A DNA stretch of 46,422 bases from DATAEY01 sp045805565 (lineage in GTDB: Bacteria; Actinomycetota; Thermoleophilia; Solirubrobacterales; Solirubrobacteraceae), in NCBI GenBank assembly GCA_045805565.1, contig JBJMKZ010000048.1, positions 1 through 46,422 of the forward strand, read 5' to 3'. Positions within the stretch are counted from its first letter, which is position 1, and each line of letters begins with the position of its first letter. This document shows, piece by piece, positions 8,230 through 15,566 of this stretch. The position numbers were made by a program, and so were the translations under genes. The notes beneath the pieces are model-generated. The model worked only from the letters and a program-made list of their open reading frames with translations. It searched no databases and was not told where the DNA came from.

Positions 8230-8743
8230 GGTTGTCGCCCATCATGAAGTAATAGCCGGGCGGAATGGTGATCGTCTGCGGGAAATTGCACTCTGTTCCG
8301 GCCTGGCAGCGCCGGATGTAGGTGTCGCTCTCGCGCCGGCCGTTGCGGATGACGTGTCCGCCGCGGATCGCAATGCGGTCGCCCGGAAGCCCCACCACCC
8401 GCTTGATGAAGTTGTCGTCCGAGCGCTGAGCGGTCGGCCGCCCACAGGGGGCGGCGTGACCCTCGCCCTGCCGGGCGTTCGCGCACTTGGTGGCCAGCTT
8501 CCATCCCTCCGGCGGGTGGAACACCATGATCTCGCCCACCGCCGGGTCCGAGAAGCGGTTGCCGATCCGGTTGACCAGGACGCGCTGGCCGACGTCCAGG
8601 GTCGGCTCCATCGACTCGCTGGGGATCCGGTACGGCTTTACCAGGAACGCCTGGATGAGCAGCGCCAGGCCGAGCGCCGTGCCCACGATCACCACGAGCT
8701 CCACCAGCGAGCCGGAGCTCGACTTGACCGTCCGGGAGCTCAC
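8123..8743 (-). CDS. lepB: type I signal peptidase
   Basis: Membrane serine protease that removes signal peptides from exported preproteins. The 206-aa product has one N-terminal membrane helix (about 13-34), then PSESMEPTL with nucleophile Ser44, DNFIKRVVGLPGD with general base Lys114, and box E GDNRGSSDDSRFWGPV. The insert between boxes (about 78-110) contains two cysteines, and two more occur at RRCQAGTEC, which could form disulfides on the outer face. GTG start overlaps the rplS stop by 4 bases (GTGA), so it is translationally coupled to L19, an arrangement known from many Actinomycetota. Confidence 0.96.
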   Translation of the reverse strand: MSSRTVKSSSGSLVELVVIVGTALGLALLIQAFLVKPYRIPSESMEPTLDVGQRVLVNRIGNRFSDPAVGEIMVFHPPEGWKLATKCANARQGEGHAAPCGRPTAQRSDDNFIKRVVGLPGDRIAIRGGHVIRNGRRESDTYIRRCQAGTECNFPQTITIPPGYYFMMGDNRGSSDDSRFWGPVPKRWIIGGAFATYWPPDRLGLL

Positions 8744-9285
8744 TCTCCGCCGGCGTCGGCGCTGCGCTCGGCCTCCCCGTCGCCCTCATCCGCGGCCGGC
8801 GCCTGCGCCTCGCCCTGGCTCGCGTCGCCCTCGCCAGCGGGCTCGGCGCCGGCCTCGACCGCGGGCTCGGCCTCGTCCTGGGTGCCCTCGGCATCGGCCG
8901 GCTCGACCAGCAGCCCGGGCTCGACCGCCTCCTCCGGGCCGGCCCCGCGCTGCTCGCGCACCCGCGCGCGCTTGCCGACACGGCCGCGCAGGTAGTAGAG
9001 CTTCGCCCGGCGCACGTCGCCGCGGGCGGCCACCTCGATCCGCTCGATCTTCGGCGAGTGCAGGGGGAACGTGCGCTCCACCCCAACCCCGAACGAATGC
9101 TTGCGAACCGTGAAGGTCTCGCGGACCCCGTGCCCCTGGCGCTTGAGCACGATGCCTTCGAAGACCTGAGTCCGGCGGCGCATGCCCTCCACCACCTGGA
9201 AGTGGACGCGGACGCGGTCGCCCGGCGCAAAGGCGGGGACGCGCCGGAGCTGCGCGCGCTCGAGGCTTTCGATGACGCTGCTCAT
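8740..9285 (-). CDS. rplS: ribosomal protein L19 with acidic C-terminal extension
   Basis: 50S subunit protein at the 30S/50S interface. The canonical domain covers about 1-115 (FAPGDRVRVHFQVVEG, FEGIVLKRQGHG, RKHSFGVGVERTFPLHSPKI, RRAKLYYLRGRVGKRARV). From about 116 to 181 the protein continues as a low-complexity Glu/Ala/Gly/Asp tail not found in short L19 proteins (about 115 aa). Starts with ATG; no Shine-Dalgarno, but a GC hairpin and T-tract lie directly upstream together with a TAGGAT -10 candidate, so expression may be set separately from trmD. Confidence 0.96.
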   Translation of the reverse strand: MSSVIESLERAQLRRVPAFAPGDRVRVHFQVVEGMRRRTQVFEGIVLKRQGHGVRETFTVRKHSFGVGVERTFPLHSPKIERIEVAARGDVRRAKLYYLRGRVGKRARVREQRGAGPEEAVEPGLLVEPADAEGTQDEAEPAVEAGAEPAGEGDASQGEAQAPAADEGDGEAERSADAGGE

Positions 9286-9292
9286 GACAAGG

Positions 9293-9316
9293 AAAAAGCG
9301 GCGTCCCGACCGCCGC
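9293..9316 (-). terminator. hairpin plus T5 tract in the rplS leader
   Basis: On the minus strand GCGGCG, 7-base loop, CGCCGC is followed immediately by TTTTT, ending 7 bases before the rplS ATG. This is the only clear hairpin with a T-run seen in the window. It can act as an intrinsic terminator after trmD or as an attenuator in the rplS 5' leader. Confidence 0.5.
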
Positions 9317-9325
9317 GCGGGCCGT

Positions 9326-9331
9326 ATCCTA
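9326..9331 (-). promoter_or_regulatory. candidate -10 element of rplS (TAGGAT)
   Basis: TAGGAT lies between the trmD stop and the leader hairpin. Transcription would begin about 7 bases downstream, so the first 20 or so bases of the RNA would be the hairpin itself. Inferred from sequence only. Confidence 0.4.
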
Positions 9332-9338
9332 GCGGACG

Positions 9339-10043
9339 TCAATCGGGGCCCGGACGGCCCGCCGACCCGGCCGCGAGCCCGCGCCTGCGGCTCTGCTCGG
9401 CCCGCCACTCCCGGATCCGCTCGTGGTGGCCCGAGAGCAAGACATCGGGCACTCCCCAGCCGCGGTACTCCGCGGGACGTGTGTAGTGGGGGTACTCCGG
9501 AGCTCCCCCGAGAGCGGCGCTGAACGACTCCTCCAGCGCGGATTCCTCGTCGCCGAGGGCTCCCGGGAGTTTGCGCAGGACCGCATCGCAAACCACCATC
9601 GCCGCGAGCTCTCCGCCCGAGAGCACGTAGCGCCCGATCGAGACCGCCTCGGTGGCCAGGTGCTCGACGACGCGCTCGTCGAAGCCCTCGTAGCGTCCAC
9701 ACAGCAGCGTCAGCGCCGGCTCGCCCGCCAGCTCCTCCACCATGGCGTCGTCGAGCAGCCGGCCGCCGGGCGTGAGCGCCATCACCCGTCGCCGCGAGCG
9801 TACTTCGAGCGCGTCGCGCCCGTAATGCTCGCGCAGGGCGGCGTCCACCACGTCCACCCGCAGGACCATGCCGGCGCCGCCGCCGAACGGGGTGTCGTCG
9901 ACCTGACCCCCCGTCAGGGGCGTGTGATCGCGGTAGGAGACGCAGCGCAGGCAGGTCCCGGCGGCCATCGCGTTGCGGACGTGGCGCTGGCGCTGGAACC
10001 ACTCGAACCACTCCGGGAACAGCGTGAAGACGTCGATCTCCAT
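9339..10043 (-). CDS. trmD: tRNA (guanine-N1-)-methyltransferase TrmD
   Basis: Methylates G37 of tRNAs reading CCN, CUN and CGG codons, preventing +1 frameshifts; a SPOUT-class dimer with a deep trefoil knot. The 234-aa product shows FTLFPEWF at the N terminus, DDTPFGGGAGMVLRVD, LLCGRYEGFDERVVEH, IGRYVLSGGELAAMVV and the C-terminal YTRPAEYRGWGVPDVLLSGHH, a complete set. Its ATG shares one base with the rimM stop (TGATG), indicating coupled translation. It is followed by a hairpin/T-tract and then rplS. Confidence 0.97.
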   Translation of the reverse strand: MEIDVFTLFPEWFEWFQRQRHVRNAMAAGTCLRCVSYRDHTPLTGGQVDDTPFGGGAGMVLRVDVVDAALREHYGRDALEVRSRRRVMALTPGGRLLDDAMVEELAGEPALTLLCGRYEGFDERVVEHLATEAVSIGRYVLSGGELAAMVVCDAVLRKLPGALGDEESALEESFSAALGGAPEYPHYTRPAEYRGWGVPDVLLSGHHERIREWRAEQSRRRGLAAGSAGRPGPD

Positions 10044-10609
10044 CAGCCCTGCCCCGCCGGCTCGACGAAGCCCAGGCGCACGTCGATCCGCCGGCGTTCC
10101 ACGTCGACCTCCCGGACCGCGTCGGCCACCAGCGGCACCAGCAGCTCCCCCCCGTCGTCGCGCGCGACTTCGAGCGCCTCGCAGGAGGGCAGGCCGACCA
10201 GCCGGCGGACCACCCCGACGGGCCGCTCCCCGTCGACCACGCGACAGCCTTCGAGGTCGTCGGCCCACCACTCGTCGCTCCCGAGCTGCGGAGCCCGTTC
10301 ACGGGTGACGAGGAGCCGCGCCCCGTGCAGCTGCTGCGCCGCTTCACGGTGGTCGCAGGACTCGAGCCGGACGATCGGGCGCGCGTCGACCCCCGCGCGG
10401 CGCACGATGCGTGCGGGGCGCCCCGACACCGACACCACCACGCCCTCCTGGAGCAGCTCGGCCCGGGCATCCCGGACGACGAAGGAGCCATCGAGCCCGT
10501 GCGGGCGCCCCACCACACCGGCGCTCAGCCACGCGGGGCGTCCGGCCGGTCCTCCACCCCGCACAGCCGCGCCCGCGGATGGATTGGATGGGCTTCGGTG
10601 TTCGGCCAA
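10043..10609 (-). CDS. rimM: ribosome maturation factor RimM
   Basis: Assists assembly of the 30S head with S19. N-terminal RimM beta-barrel (WLSAGVVGRPHGLDGSFVV at about 27-45) and C-terminal PRC-barrel domain (ADDLEGCRVVDGERPVGVV, then VPLVADAVREVDVERRRIDV). The TTG at the coordinate given yields 188 aa, but a GTG 45 bases further in (10562-10564) gives MRGGGPAGRPAWLSAGVV and is an equally good start; the extra N-terminal residues are Gly/Ala/Pro rich. It sits 12 bases after khpA and overlaps trmD by one base, the conserved rpsP-khpA-rimM-trmD order. Confidence 0.93.
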   Translation of the reverse strand: MAEHRSPSNPSAGAAVRGGGPAGRPAWLSAGVVGRPHGLDGSFVVRDARAELLQEGVVVSVSGRPARIVRRAGVDARPIVRLESCDHREAAQQLHGARLLVTRERAPQLGSDEWWADDLEGCRVVDGERPVGVVRRLVGLPSCEALEVARDDGGELLVPLVADAVREVDVERRRIDVRLGFVEPAGQG

Positions 10610-10621
10610 GGTAGACGCGGG

Positions 10622-10855
10622 TCAGTCCACGATGTCGACGAGCACGCGGCGGTTCTCCTTCACCGCGGCGGCCTTGACCACCGTCCGCAGCGCGTTCGCC
10701 GTCCGCCCGCCGCGGCCGATCACCTTCCCGTAGTCGTCGTCGGCCACCGAGAGCTCGAGCACGAGCGTCCCGTCGTCCTCCTCGAACTCCTCGACCGCGA
10801 CCGCCTCTGGCTGGCCGACCAGCGCCCGGGCCAGGTACTCGAGCAGCTCCTTCAC
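10622..10855 (-). CDS. khpA: KH-domain RNA-binding protein KhpA
   Basis: Small single KH-domain RNA-binding protein, in Firmicutes a partner of KhpB/Jag affecting cell elongation and sRNA binding. The 77-aa product contains the KH GxxG loop in GKVIGRGGRTANALRTVV (about 43-60) and ends VLVDIVD, as in orthologues. GTG start. Located between rpsP and rimM, the standard position, 12 bases from each neighbour. Confidence 0.95.
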   Translation of the reverse strand: MKELLEYLARALVGQPEAVAVEEFEEDDGTLVLELSVADDDYGKVIGRGGRTANALRTVVKAAAVKENRRVLVDIVD

Positions 10856-10867
10856 GGCGGCTGCGGG

Positions 10868-11110
10868 TTACTCGACGCCCTGGGTGCGCAGCAGCTTGCG
10901 CACCGTCCTGGTGGGCTGGGCGCCGCGGCGCAGCCACTCCCGCGCGCGCTCGGTGTCGATCACGATCGTCGAAGGCTCGGTCCGGGCGTTGTAGCGGCCG
11001 ATCGTCTCGATCACGCGCCCGTCGCGCGGGGACCGCTGGTCGGCCACCACGACCCGCCAGATGGGGTCCTTCTTCCCGCCGATGCGGGTAAGCCTCAGGC
11101 GTACTGACAC
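10868..11110 (-). CDS. rpsP: ribosomal protein S16
   Basis: 30S subunit assembly protein. The 80-aa product starts MSVRLRLTRIGGKKDPIWRV and continues VVADQRSPRDGRVIETIGRYN, ending in a short form without the long C-terminal extension of many Actinomycetota. GTG start preceded at 8 bases by TAACCT, so a leaderless transcript starting in the 29-base gap after ffh is likely. First gene of the run rpsP-khpA-rimM-trmD. Confidence 0.97.
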   Translation of the reverse strand: MSVRLRLTRIGGKKDPIWRVVVADQRSPRDGRVIETIGRYNARTEPSTIVIDTERAREWLRRGAQPTRTVRKLLRTQGVE

Positions 11111-11118
11111 GGCCGCGG

Positions 11119-11124
11119 AGGTTA
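11119..11124 (-). promoter_or_regulatory. candidate -10 element of rpsP (TAACCT)
   Basis: TAACCT exactly 8 bases before the rpsP GTG, in the ffh-rpsP gap; no Shine-Dalgarno intervenes. Confidence 0.55.
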
Positions 11125-11139
11125 GCGGTCGCGGGCGGT

Positions 11140-12474
11140 CTAGCGGCTCTCGCGCATCAGCGCGCCGAGGTCCGGCAGGCGGCCCTGCCCGATCTGGCGC
11201 ATGAGCCGGCGCATCTGGTCGAACTGCTTGACCAACTGGTTGACCGCCTGCACGTCGGTCCCGGATCCACGCGCGATCCGCAGCCGGCGGGACCCCTTGA
11301 TCAGCTCCGGACGGCGGCGTTCCTCGGCGGTCATGGAGAGGATGATCGCCTCGACGCGGTCGATCTCGCGCTCGTCGACCTTCACGTCGCGCAGCTGGGC
11401 GGCCATCCCGCCGGGGAGCATCCCCAGCAGCGACGACAGCGGCCCCATGCGGCGTATCTGCTTGAGCTGGGCGAGGAAGTCCTGCAGCGTGAACTGTGCC
11501 CCGCGCAGTTTGCGCTCCAGCTCCGCCGCCTGGTCGGCGTCGTATTCGCGCTCTGCCTTCTCGATGAAGGTCAGCATGTCGCCCATCCCGAGGATGCGCT
11601 GAGCCATCCGATCCGGATGGAAGCGCTCGAACTGGTCGAGCTTCTCACCGGTCGAGCCATACAGGATCGGCTGGCCGGTCACCGCCTTGACCGACAGCGC
11701 GGCGCCGCCGCGGGCGTCGCCGTCGAGCTTGGTCAGCACCACCCCGTCGAATCGGACCGCCTGCGCGAACACCTCGGCGACGTTGACCGCGTCCTGGCCG
11801 GTCATCGCATCGAGGACCAGCAGGACGGCGTGCGGGTGGACCGAGCCGCGCATCCGGGCCAGCTCGTCCATCAGCTCGCGGTCGACGTGCAGGCGCCCCG
11901 ACGTGTCGATGATCAGCACGTCCTTGCCCTCCTGCACCGCGCGGTCGCGCGCCCAGGCGGCGATGTCGACCGGGTCCTCGTCGCTGCCGCGCTGGTAGAC
12001 GTCCACCTTGGCGCGCTCGCCCAGCACGACCAGCTGGTCGACCGCCGCCGGGCGGTAGACGTCGCAGGCGGCGAGCGCCACCGACGATTGGTGCTCGGTC
12101 CGCAGGTGGCGGGCCAGCTTGGCGGCCGCGGTGGTCTTGCCGGAGCCCTGCAGACCCGCCATCAGCACCACCGTCGGCGGGCGGGGCGAGAACGTCAGTT
12201 CCCGGGCGGCGCCCCCCATCAGGGAGGTGAGCTCCTCGTCCACGATCTTGACCACCTGCTGGCCCGGATTGAGCCGGCCGACCACCTCCTCGCCCAGACA
12301 GCGCTGCGCAAGCGTGGCGGTGAAGTCCTTGACCACCCGGAAGTTGACGTCGGCCTCGAGGAGGGCCAGACGGACCTCGCGCATCGCAGCGCCCACGTCC
12401 TCCTCGGTCAGGGTGCCGCGCTGACGCACCCCGGACAGGGCCTCCTGCAGCTTCTCCGATAGGGCGTCGAACAT
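11140..12474 (-). CDS. ffh: signal recognition particle protein Ffh
   Basis: SRP54 GTPase that binds signal sequences with the 4.5S RNA and hands nascent membrane proteins to FtsY. The 444-aa product has the N domain (1-90), P-loop GLQGSGKT (107-114), DVYRPAAVDQL, IIDTSGRLH, VLTKLDGDARGG, and a Met-rich M domain with the RNA-binding SRRLRIARGSG and a MRRLMRQIG finger near the C terminus. ATG start with TAGCCT 8 bases upstream and divergent from an unknown membrane protein gene. The receptor gene ftsY is 2 kb away in the same window. Confidence 0.98.
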   Translation of the reverse strand: MFDALSEKLQEALSGVRQRGTLTEEDVGAAMREVRLALLEADVNFRVVKDFTATLAQRCLGEEVVGRLNPGQQVVKIVDEELTSLMGGAARELTFSPRPPTVVLMAGLQGSGKTTAAAKLARHLRTEHQSSVALAACDVYRPAAVDQLVVLGERAKVDVYQRGSDEDPVDIAAWARDRAVQEGKDVLIIDTSGRLHVDRELMDELARMRGSVHPHAVLLVLDAMTGQDAVNVAEVFAQAVRFDGVVLTKLDGDARGGAALSVKAVTGQPILYGSTGEKLDQFERFHPDRMAQRILGMGDMLTFIEKAEREYDADQAAELERKLRGAQFTLQDFLAQLKQIRRMGPLSSLLGMLPGGMAAQLRDVKVDEREIDRVEAIILSMTAEERRRPELIKGSRRLRIARGSGTDVQAVNQLVKQFDQMRRLMRQIGQGRLPDLGALMRESR

Positions 12475-12482
12475 CGCGACTG

Positions 12483-12488
12483 AGGCTA
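12483..12488 (-). promoter_or_regulatory. candidate -10 element of ffh (TAGCCT)
   Basis: TAGCCT exactly 8 bases before the ffh ATG, same hexamer and spacing as at rpmF. Fits a leaderless start. Confidence 0.55.
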
Positions 12489-12528
12489 CTGCGCATGCCG
12501 CGCCGGGTTTGCGACGCCGCGTTTCGGA

Positions 12529-12534
12529 TAGGCT
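12529..12534 (+). promoter_or_regulatory. candidate -10 element of the membrane protein gene (TAGGCT)
   Basis: TAGGCT (in GATAGGCT) lies 11 bases before the GTG chosen for the downstream gene, giving a leader of only a few bases. A TTGCGA 14 bases further upstream is a weak -35 candidate with short spacing. Confidence 0.35.
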
Positions 12535-12545
12535 GGCCTCCGAGG

Positions 12546-13097
12546 GTGTCGCGGCGCAATCAGTTCATGATCGGGGCGGGCTCCTTGCTGGTGGCGATCC
12601 TCGCGCTGGCGCTCGACAACCTGATCCTGCTCCAGCCGGACGAGCCGCCCCGAGTGCCCCGGTTCCTGGTGCTCACCCTGATCTGCGCCGCCATCGCGGC
12701 GGCGATCTACCTCTACGTCATTCCCCGGGCCGCGCGGGCCACCGGCCCCTCCAACCGGCTATCGCAGGCGGGGTTCGTGGCCGGACTGACCGCGCTGGCG
12801 GCCGTGATCGTCTACTGGACGGCGCTGCCGTTCCTGTTGGGCGCCGGCGGCTTCGTGCTGGGAAGCCTCGGCGAGGAGCGGGCCCGGCGGGATATGGAGC
12901 GCGCGCCGCGGGACGAGGAGCAGGCCGACCCGGAGGTGGACGCCGAGGATGCCGACCGGGCCAAGGACGAGGAGGATGTGGACGAGGAGGAGGCCCCTTC
13001 GGTGTCAGAGCGCGCGGGCCAGGCCTGGGCGGCGAGGGTCATGGGCGTGCTGGCCGCCGCGGCCTGCGTTCTCCTCTTCGCCGTCGTGCGGGGATGA
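12546..13097 (+). CDS. hypothetical multi-spanning membrane protein with acidic loop
   Basis: Unknown function. From the GTG used here it is 183 aa (an ATG 51 bases upstream would give 200 aa, but lies before the likely -10 element). Three hydrophobic segments (near GAGSLLVAILALALDNLILL, FLVLTLICAAIAAAIYLYVI and AGLTALAAVIVYWTALPFLL) are followed by a highly charged linker rich in Asp/Glu (about 118-155) and a last membrane helix VMGVLAAAACVLLFAVV at the extreme C terminus. No enzyme motif is visible. It is divergent from ffh and convergent with the SPFH gene (43-base gap). Confidence 0.7.
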   Translation: MSRRNQFMIGAGSLLVAILALALDNLILLQPDEPPRVPRFLVLTLICAAIAAAIYLYVIPRAARATGPSNRLSQAGFVAGLTALAAVIVYWTALPFLLGAGGFVLGSLGEERARRDMERAPRDEEQADPEVDAEDADRAKDEEDVDEEEAPSVSERAGQAWAARVMGVLAAAACVLLFAVVRG

Positions 13098-13140
13098 CCC
13101 CGCTCCCCACCGCGCGGTACCTGAGGCCGGATCCAGGCGG

Positions 13141-14034
13141 CTAGGGCGCGGGCGGACCGTCGTCGCCGGTGCGCCCGCCCAGCATGCCCCCGAGGTTCCC
13201 GAGCGCCTGCGAGAACTCGGACGGGATCACGAAGATCTTGTTCGCCTCGCCCCGGGCGAGCTGCGGCAGCATCTGCAGGTATTGGTAGGACAGCAGCTGC
13301 TGGTCGGGGCGGCCGTCGTGGATCGCCTTGAAGACGGTCTCGATCGCCTTGGACTCTCCCTCCGCCCGAAGGACCGCGGACGTCTTGGCGCCCTCGGCTT
13401 TGAGCACGGCGGACTGCTTCTCGCCCTCGGCGGTGAGGATCTGCGACTGCTTGACGCCCTCGGCGGTGAGGATCGCCGCCCGGCGGTCGCGCTCGGCGCG
13501 CATCTGCTTCTCCATCGCCTCCTGGATCGTGCCGGGAGGGTCGATCGACTTGATCTCCACCCGGTTGATCCGCACGCCCCACTTGCCGGTCGCCTCGTCC
13601 AGGACCACGCGCAGCTGTGTGTTGATGTGGTCGCGCGAGGTCAGCGTTTCCTCCAGCGTCATCCCGCCGATCACGTTGCGCAGCGTGGTGACGGTGAGCT
13701 GCTCGATCGCCTGGAGCGGGTTCGCGACCTCGTAGGTGGCCGCCTTGGGGTCGGTGACCGTGAAGTAGATGACGGTGTCGATCCCCACCACCAGGTTGTC
13801 CTCGGTGATCACCGGCTGGGGCGGGAAGGACACCACCTGCTCGCGCAGGTCGATCAGCGGCTTCACCTTGTCGATGAACGGCACCACGACCGCCAGCCCG
13901 GGCTGCAGGGTCCGGTGGTAGCGGCCCAGACGCTCGACCAGGCCGGCCCGCGCCTGCGGGATTATGCGAACCGTTCGCGCCGCCACGAACAGGAAGAACA
14001 GCGCCACGACTGCGAGGACGATCAGTCCGGTCAT
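13141..14034 (-). CDS. SPFH/band 7 family membrane protein (stomatin/QmcA-like)
   Basis: Scaffold protein of membrane microdomains; partner of NfeD proteins. The 297-aa product has one N-terminal membrane helix (LIVLAVVALFFLFVA), a band-7 domain (RIIPQARAGLVERLGRYHRTL, then VVGIDTVIYFTVTDPKAATYEV), and a coiled-coil region built of 11-residue AEG-x-K-x-S repeats (see repeat feature), ending in a Gly/Pro-rich tail. ATG start with a good Shine-Dalgarno GGAGG 6 bases upstream, unlike most genes here, in line with its second place in the nfeD-SPFH transcript. Confidence 0.93.
   Translation of the reverse strand: MTGLIVLAVVALFFLFVAARTVRIIPQARAGLVERLGRYHRTLQPGLAVVVPFIDKVKPLIDLREQVVSFPPQPVITEDNLVVGIDTVIYFTVTDPKAATYEVANPLQAIEQLTVTTLRNVIGGMTLEETLTSRDHINTQLRVVLDEATGKWGVRINRVEIKSIDPPGTIQEAMEKQMRAERDRRAAILTAEGVKQSQILTAEGEKQSAVLKAEGAKTSAVLRAEGESKAIETVFKAIHDGRPDQQLLSYQYLQMLPQLARGEANKIFVIPSEFSQALGNLGGMLGGRTGDDGPPAP
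13379..13474 (-). repeat. 33-base in-frame tandem repeat in the SPFH gene
   Basis: Three tandem units of period 33 bases, the last two differing at only two positions over 30 bases (13412-13441 against 13445-13474). They encode 11-residue units of type KQSAVLKAEGA, a right-handed coiled-coil (hendecad) pattern found in stomatin-like proteins. The near identity at DNA level suggests recent duplication or conversion. Confidence 0.7.
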
Positions 14035-14040
14035 TCCAAG

Positions 14041-14045
14041 CCTCC
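14041..14045 (-). promoter_or_regulatory. Shine-Dalgarno of the SPFH gene (GGAGG)
   Basis: GGAGG 6 bases before the ATG; it supports this start and contrasts with the leaderless-type starts around it. Confidence 0.7.
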
Positions 14046-14049
14046 GTTC

Positions 14050-14481
14050 CTATTCCGTCACGAGCGCGGTGGCGCCGCGGATCTCGACCACCTCCACGCG
14101 GTTGCCCACGTCGATGACGTGATCTTCGTCGTACGAGCGGGCGGTCCACACCTCGCCGTTGTCGATGCGCACCGCCCCGACGGCCTCGTCGTTGGCGATG
14201 CGCTCGACCACGATGGCGCGGCGCCCGATGAGCGCTGCGGTGCCCGTGCGCAGGGCCGCCGGCATCCTTCGATGGGCTCGCGCGATCGGGCGCACGACCA
14301 GCAGCATGAGCAGCGACGCCACGATGAACACCACCCACGACAGGACGGTCCCGCCGCCTCCCACGTCGACCAGCGCCGCCAGCAGCGCGCCGCCGGCGAA
14401 CGGGGCCAGGAAGAAGCCCATGGTCAACATCTCCCCGATCGCCAGGACCACGGCGGCGAGGATCCAGAACACCCAGCCCAT
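14050..14481 (-). CDS. NfeD family membrane protein
   Basis: Short NfeD (YbbK/YuaF-like) protein that pairs with an SPFH protein in membrane microdomains. The 143-aa product has three hydrophobic segments (WVFWILAAVVLAIGEML, FFLAPFAGGALLAALVDV, VLSWVVFIVASLLMLLVV) followed by the OB-fold domain (TGTAALIGRRAIVVERI, GAVRIDNGEVWTARS, GNRVEVVEIRGATALV). ATG start with TAAGCT 9 bases upstream. SPFH gene follows after 15 bases, the classic nfeD-SPFH pair. Confidence 0.92.
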   Translation of the reverse strand: MGWVFWILAAVVLAIGEMLTMGFFLAPFAGGALLAALVDVGGGGTVLSWVVFIVASLLMLLVVRPIARAHRRMPAALRTGTAALIGRRAIVVERIANDEAVGAVRIDNGEVWTARSYDEDHVIDVGNRVEVVEIRGATALVTE

Positions 14482-14490
14482 GCTGGCGCG

Positions 14491-14496
14491 AGCTTA
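14491..14496 (-). promoter_or_regulatory. candidate -10 element of nfeD (TAAGCT)
   Basis: TAAGCT 9 bases before the NfeD ATG in the 17-base gap after ftsY; separates the nfeD-SPFH pair from the smc-ftsY transcript. Confidence 0.5.
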
Positions 14497-14498
14497 TC

Positions 14499-15518
14499 TC
14501 AGGGCTGGCCGGTGCCCAGCAGGGCGCGCGCGAAGTCGTCGGCGTCGAACGGGCGCAGGTCCTCGAGGCCCTCGCCGATGCCGATCAACTTGACCGGGAT
14601 GCCCAGCTCGTCGGCGATGGCCAGGGCGATCCCTCCCTTCGCCGTCCCGTCCAGCTTGGTGAGGGCGATGCCGCTCACCGCGACCGCCTCGGCGAACACC
14701 CTGGCCTGACGCAGGCCGTTCTGGCCGGTGGTGGCGTCGACGGTCAGCAGCGTCTCGTGCGGGGCGCCGGGCAGCAGCTTGGCGACTACCCGGGCCACCT
14801 TTCGCAGCTCGGCCATCAGCTCGTCCTGGGTATGCAGGCGCCCGGCGGTGTCGAGGATGACGACGTCGCGGTCCTGGGCACGGCCGGCGGCCACGGCATC
14901 GTAGGCGACCGAGCCGGGGTCCGCCCCCGGGCGCCCCTTGACGAACTCGGCGTCCGCCCGCAGCGCCCATTGCTCGAGCTGCTCGACCGCGGCGGCGCGG
15001 TACGTGTCGGCCGCGCCGATGAGCACGCTGCGCCCGAGCGCGTGTCGCAGCTGCCAGGCCAGCTTGCCGATCGTGGTCGTCTTGCCCGTGCCGTTGACGC
15101 CGACGGCGAGTATGACCGTGGGCCGCTCGCCCAGGCTGATGCGATCCTCCCCGTCGGCCGCCGGGCGCGCTAGCTGGGCCAGCAGCCCGTGCAGGCGCTC
15201 GGTCAGCGCCTCGGGGCCCTCCACCTGTCCCGCCTCGGCCTCGCGCTCGAGCTGCCCGACGACACGCCCGGTGGTCCGCGCTCCGACGTCGGCGTAGATC
15301 AGCAGCTCCTCGAGCCGCTCCCAGGTCCGCTCGTCGTGGGGGTCGCCCGCCAGCGTGGCCTGCACCTCCGCCGCCAGGGCCCGGCGGGTCTTCGAGAGGT
15401 TCTCCCGCAGGCGGCGAAGGAGGCGAGGCCGCTCGGCCTCGGTCCGTGCATCCGCCGGGACGGGCGGCGAGCCGGCCAGATCGGCGACCGCGAAGAGCTC
15501 GTTCCAGTCGCGGGCCAA
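14499..15518 (-). CDS. ftsY: signal recognition particle receptor FtsY
   Basis: SRP receptor GTPase. The 339-aa product carries only a short N-terminal stretch before the N domain (about 30-110) and lacks a long acidic A domain or a clear membrane helix. G motifs: GVNGTGKT (140-147), DTYRAAAVEQL (171-181), DTAGR (223-227), TKLDGTAKGG (287-296), then GIGEGLEDLRPFDADDF. TTG start; no ATG or GTG precedes the conserved region after the smc stop. It follows smc by 48 bases, the standard rnc-smc-ftsY order. Confidence 0.97.
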   Translation of the reverse strand: MARDWNELFAVADLAGSPPVPADARTEAERPRLLRRLRENLSKTRRALAAEVQATLAGDPHDERTWERLEELLIYADVGARTTGRVVGQLEREAEAGQVEGPEALTERLHGLLAQLARPAADGEDRISLGERPTVILAVGVNGTGKTTTIGKLAWQLRHALGRSVLIGAADTYRAAAVEQLEQWALRADAEFVKGRPGADPGSVAYDAVAAGRAQDRDVVILDTAGRLHTQDELMAELRKVARVVAKLLPGAPHETLLTVDATTGQNGLRQARVFAEAVAVSGIALTKLDGTAKGGIALAIADELGIPVKLIGIGEGLEDLRPFDADDFARALLGTGQP

Positions 15519-15566
15519 GGGGCGCGCGACGATAGCAACGGGCCGCCGGTGCGCCGCCGCGGGCGC

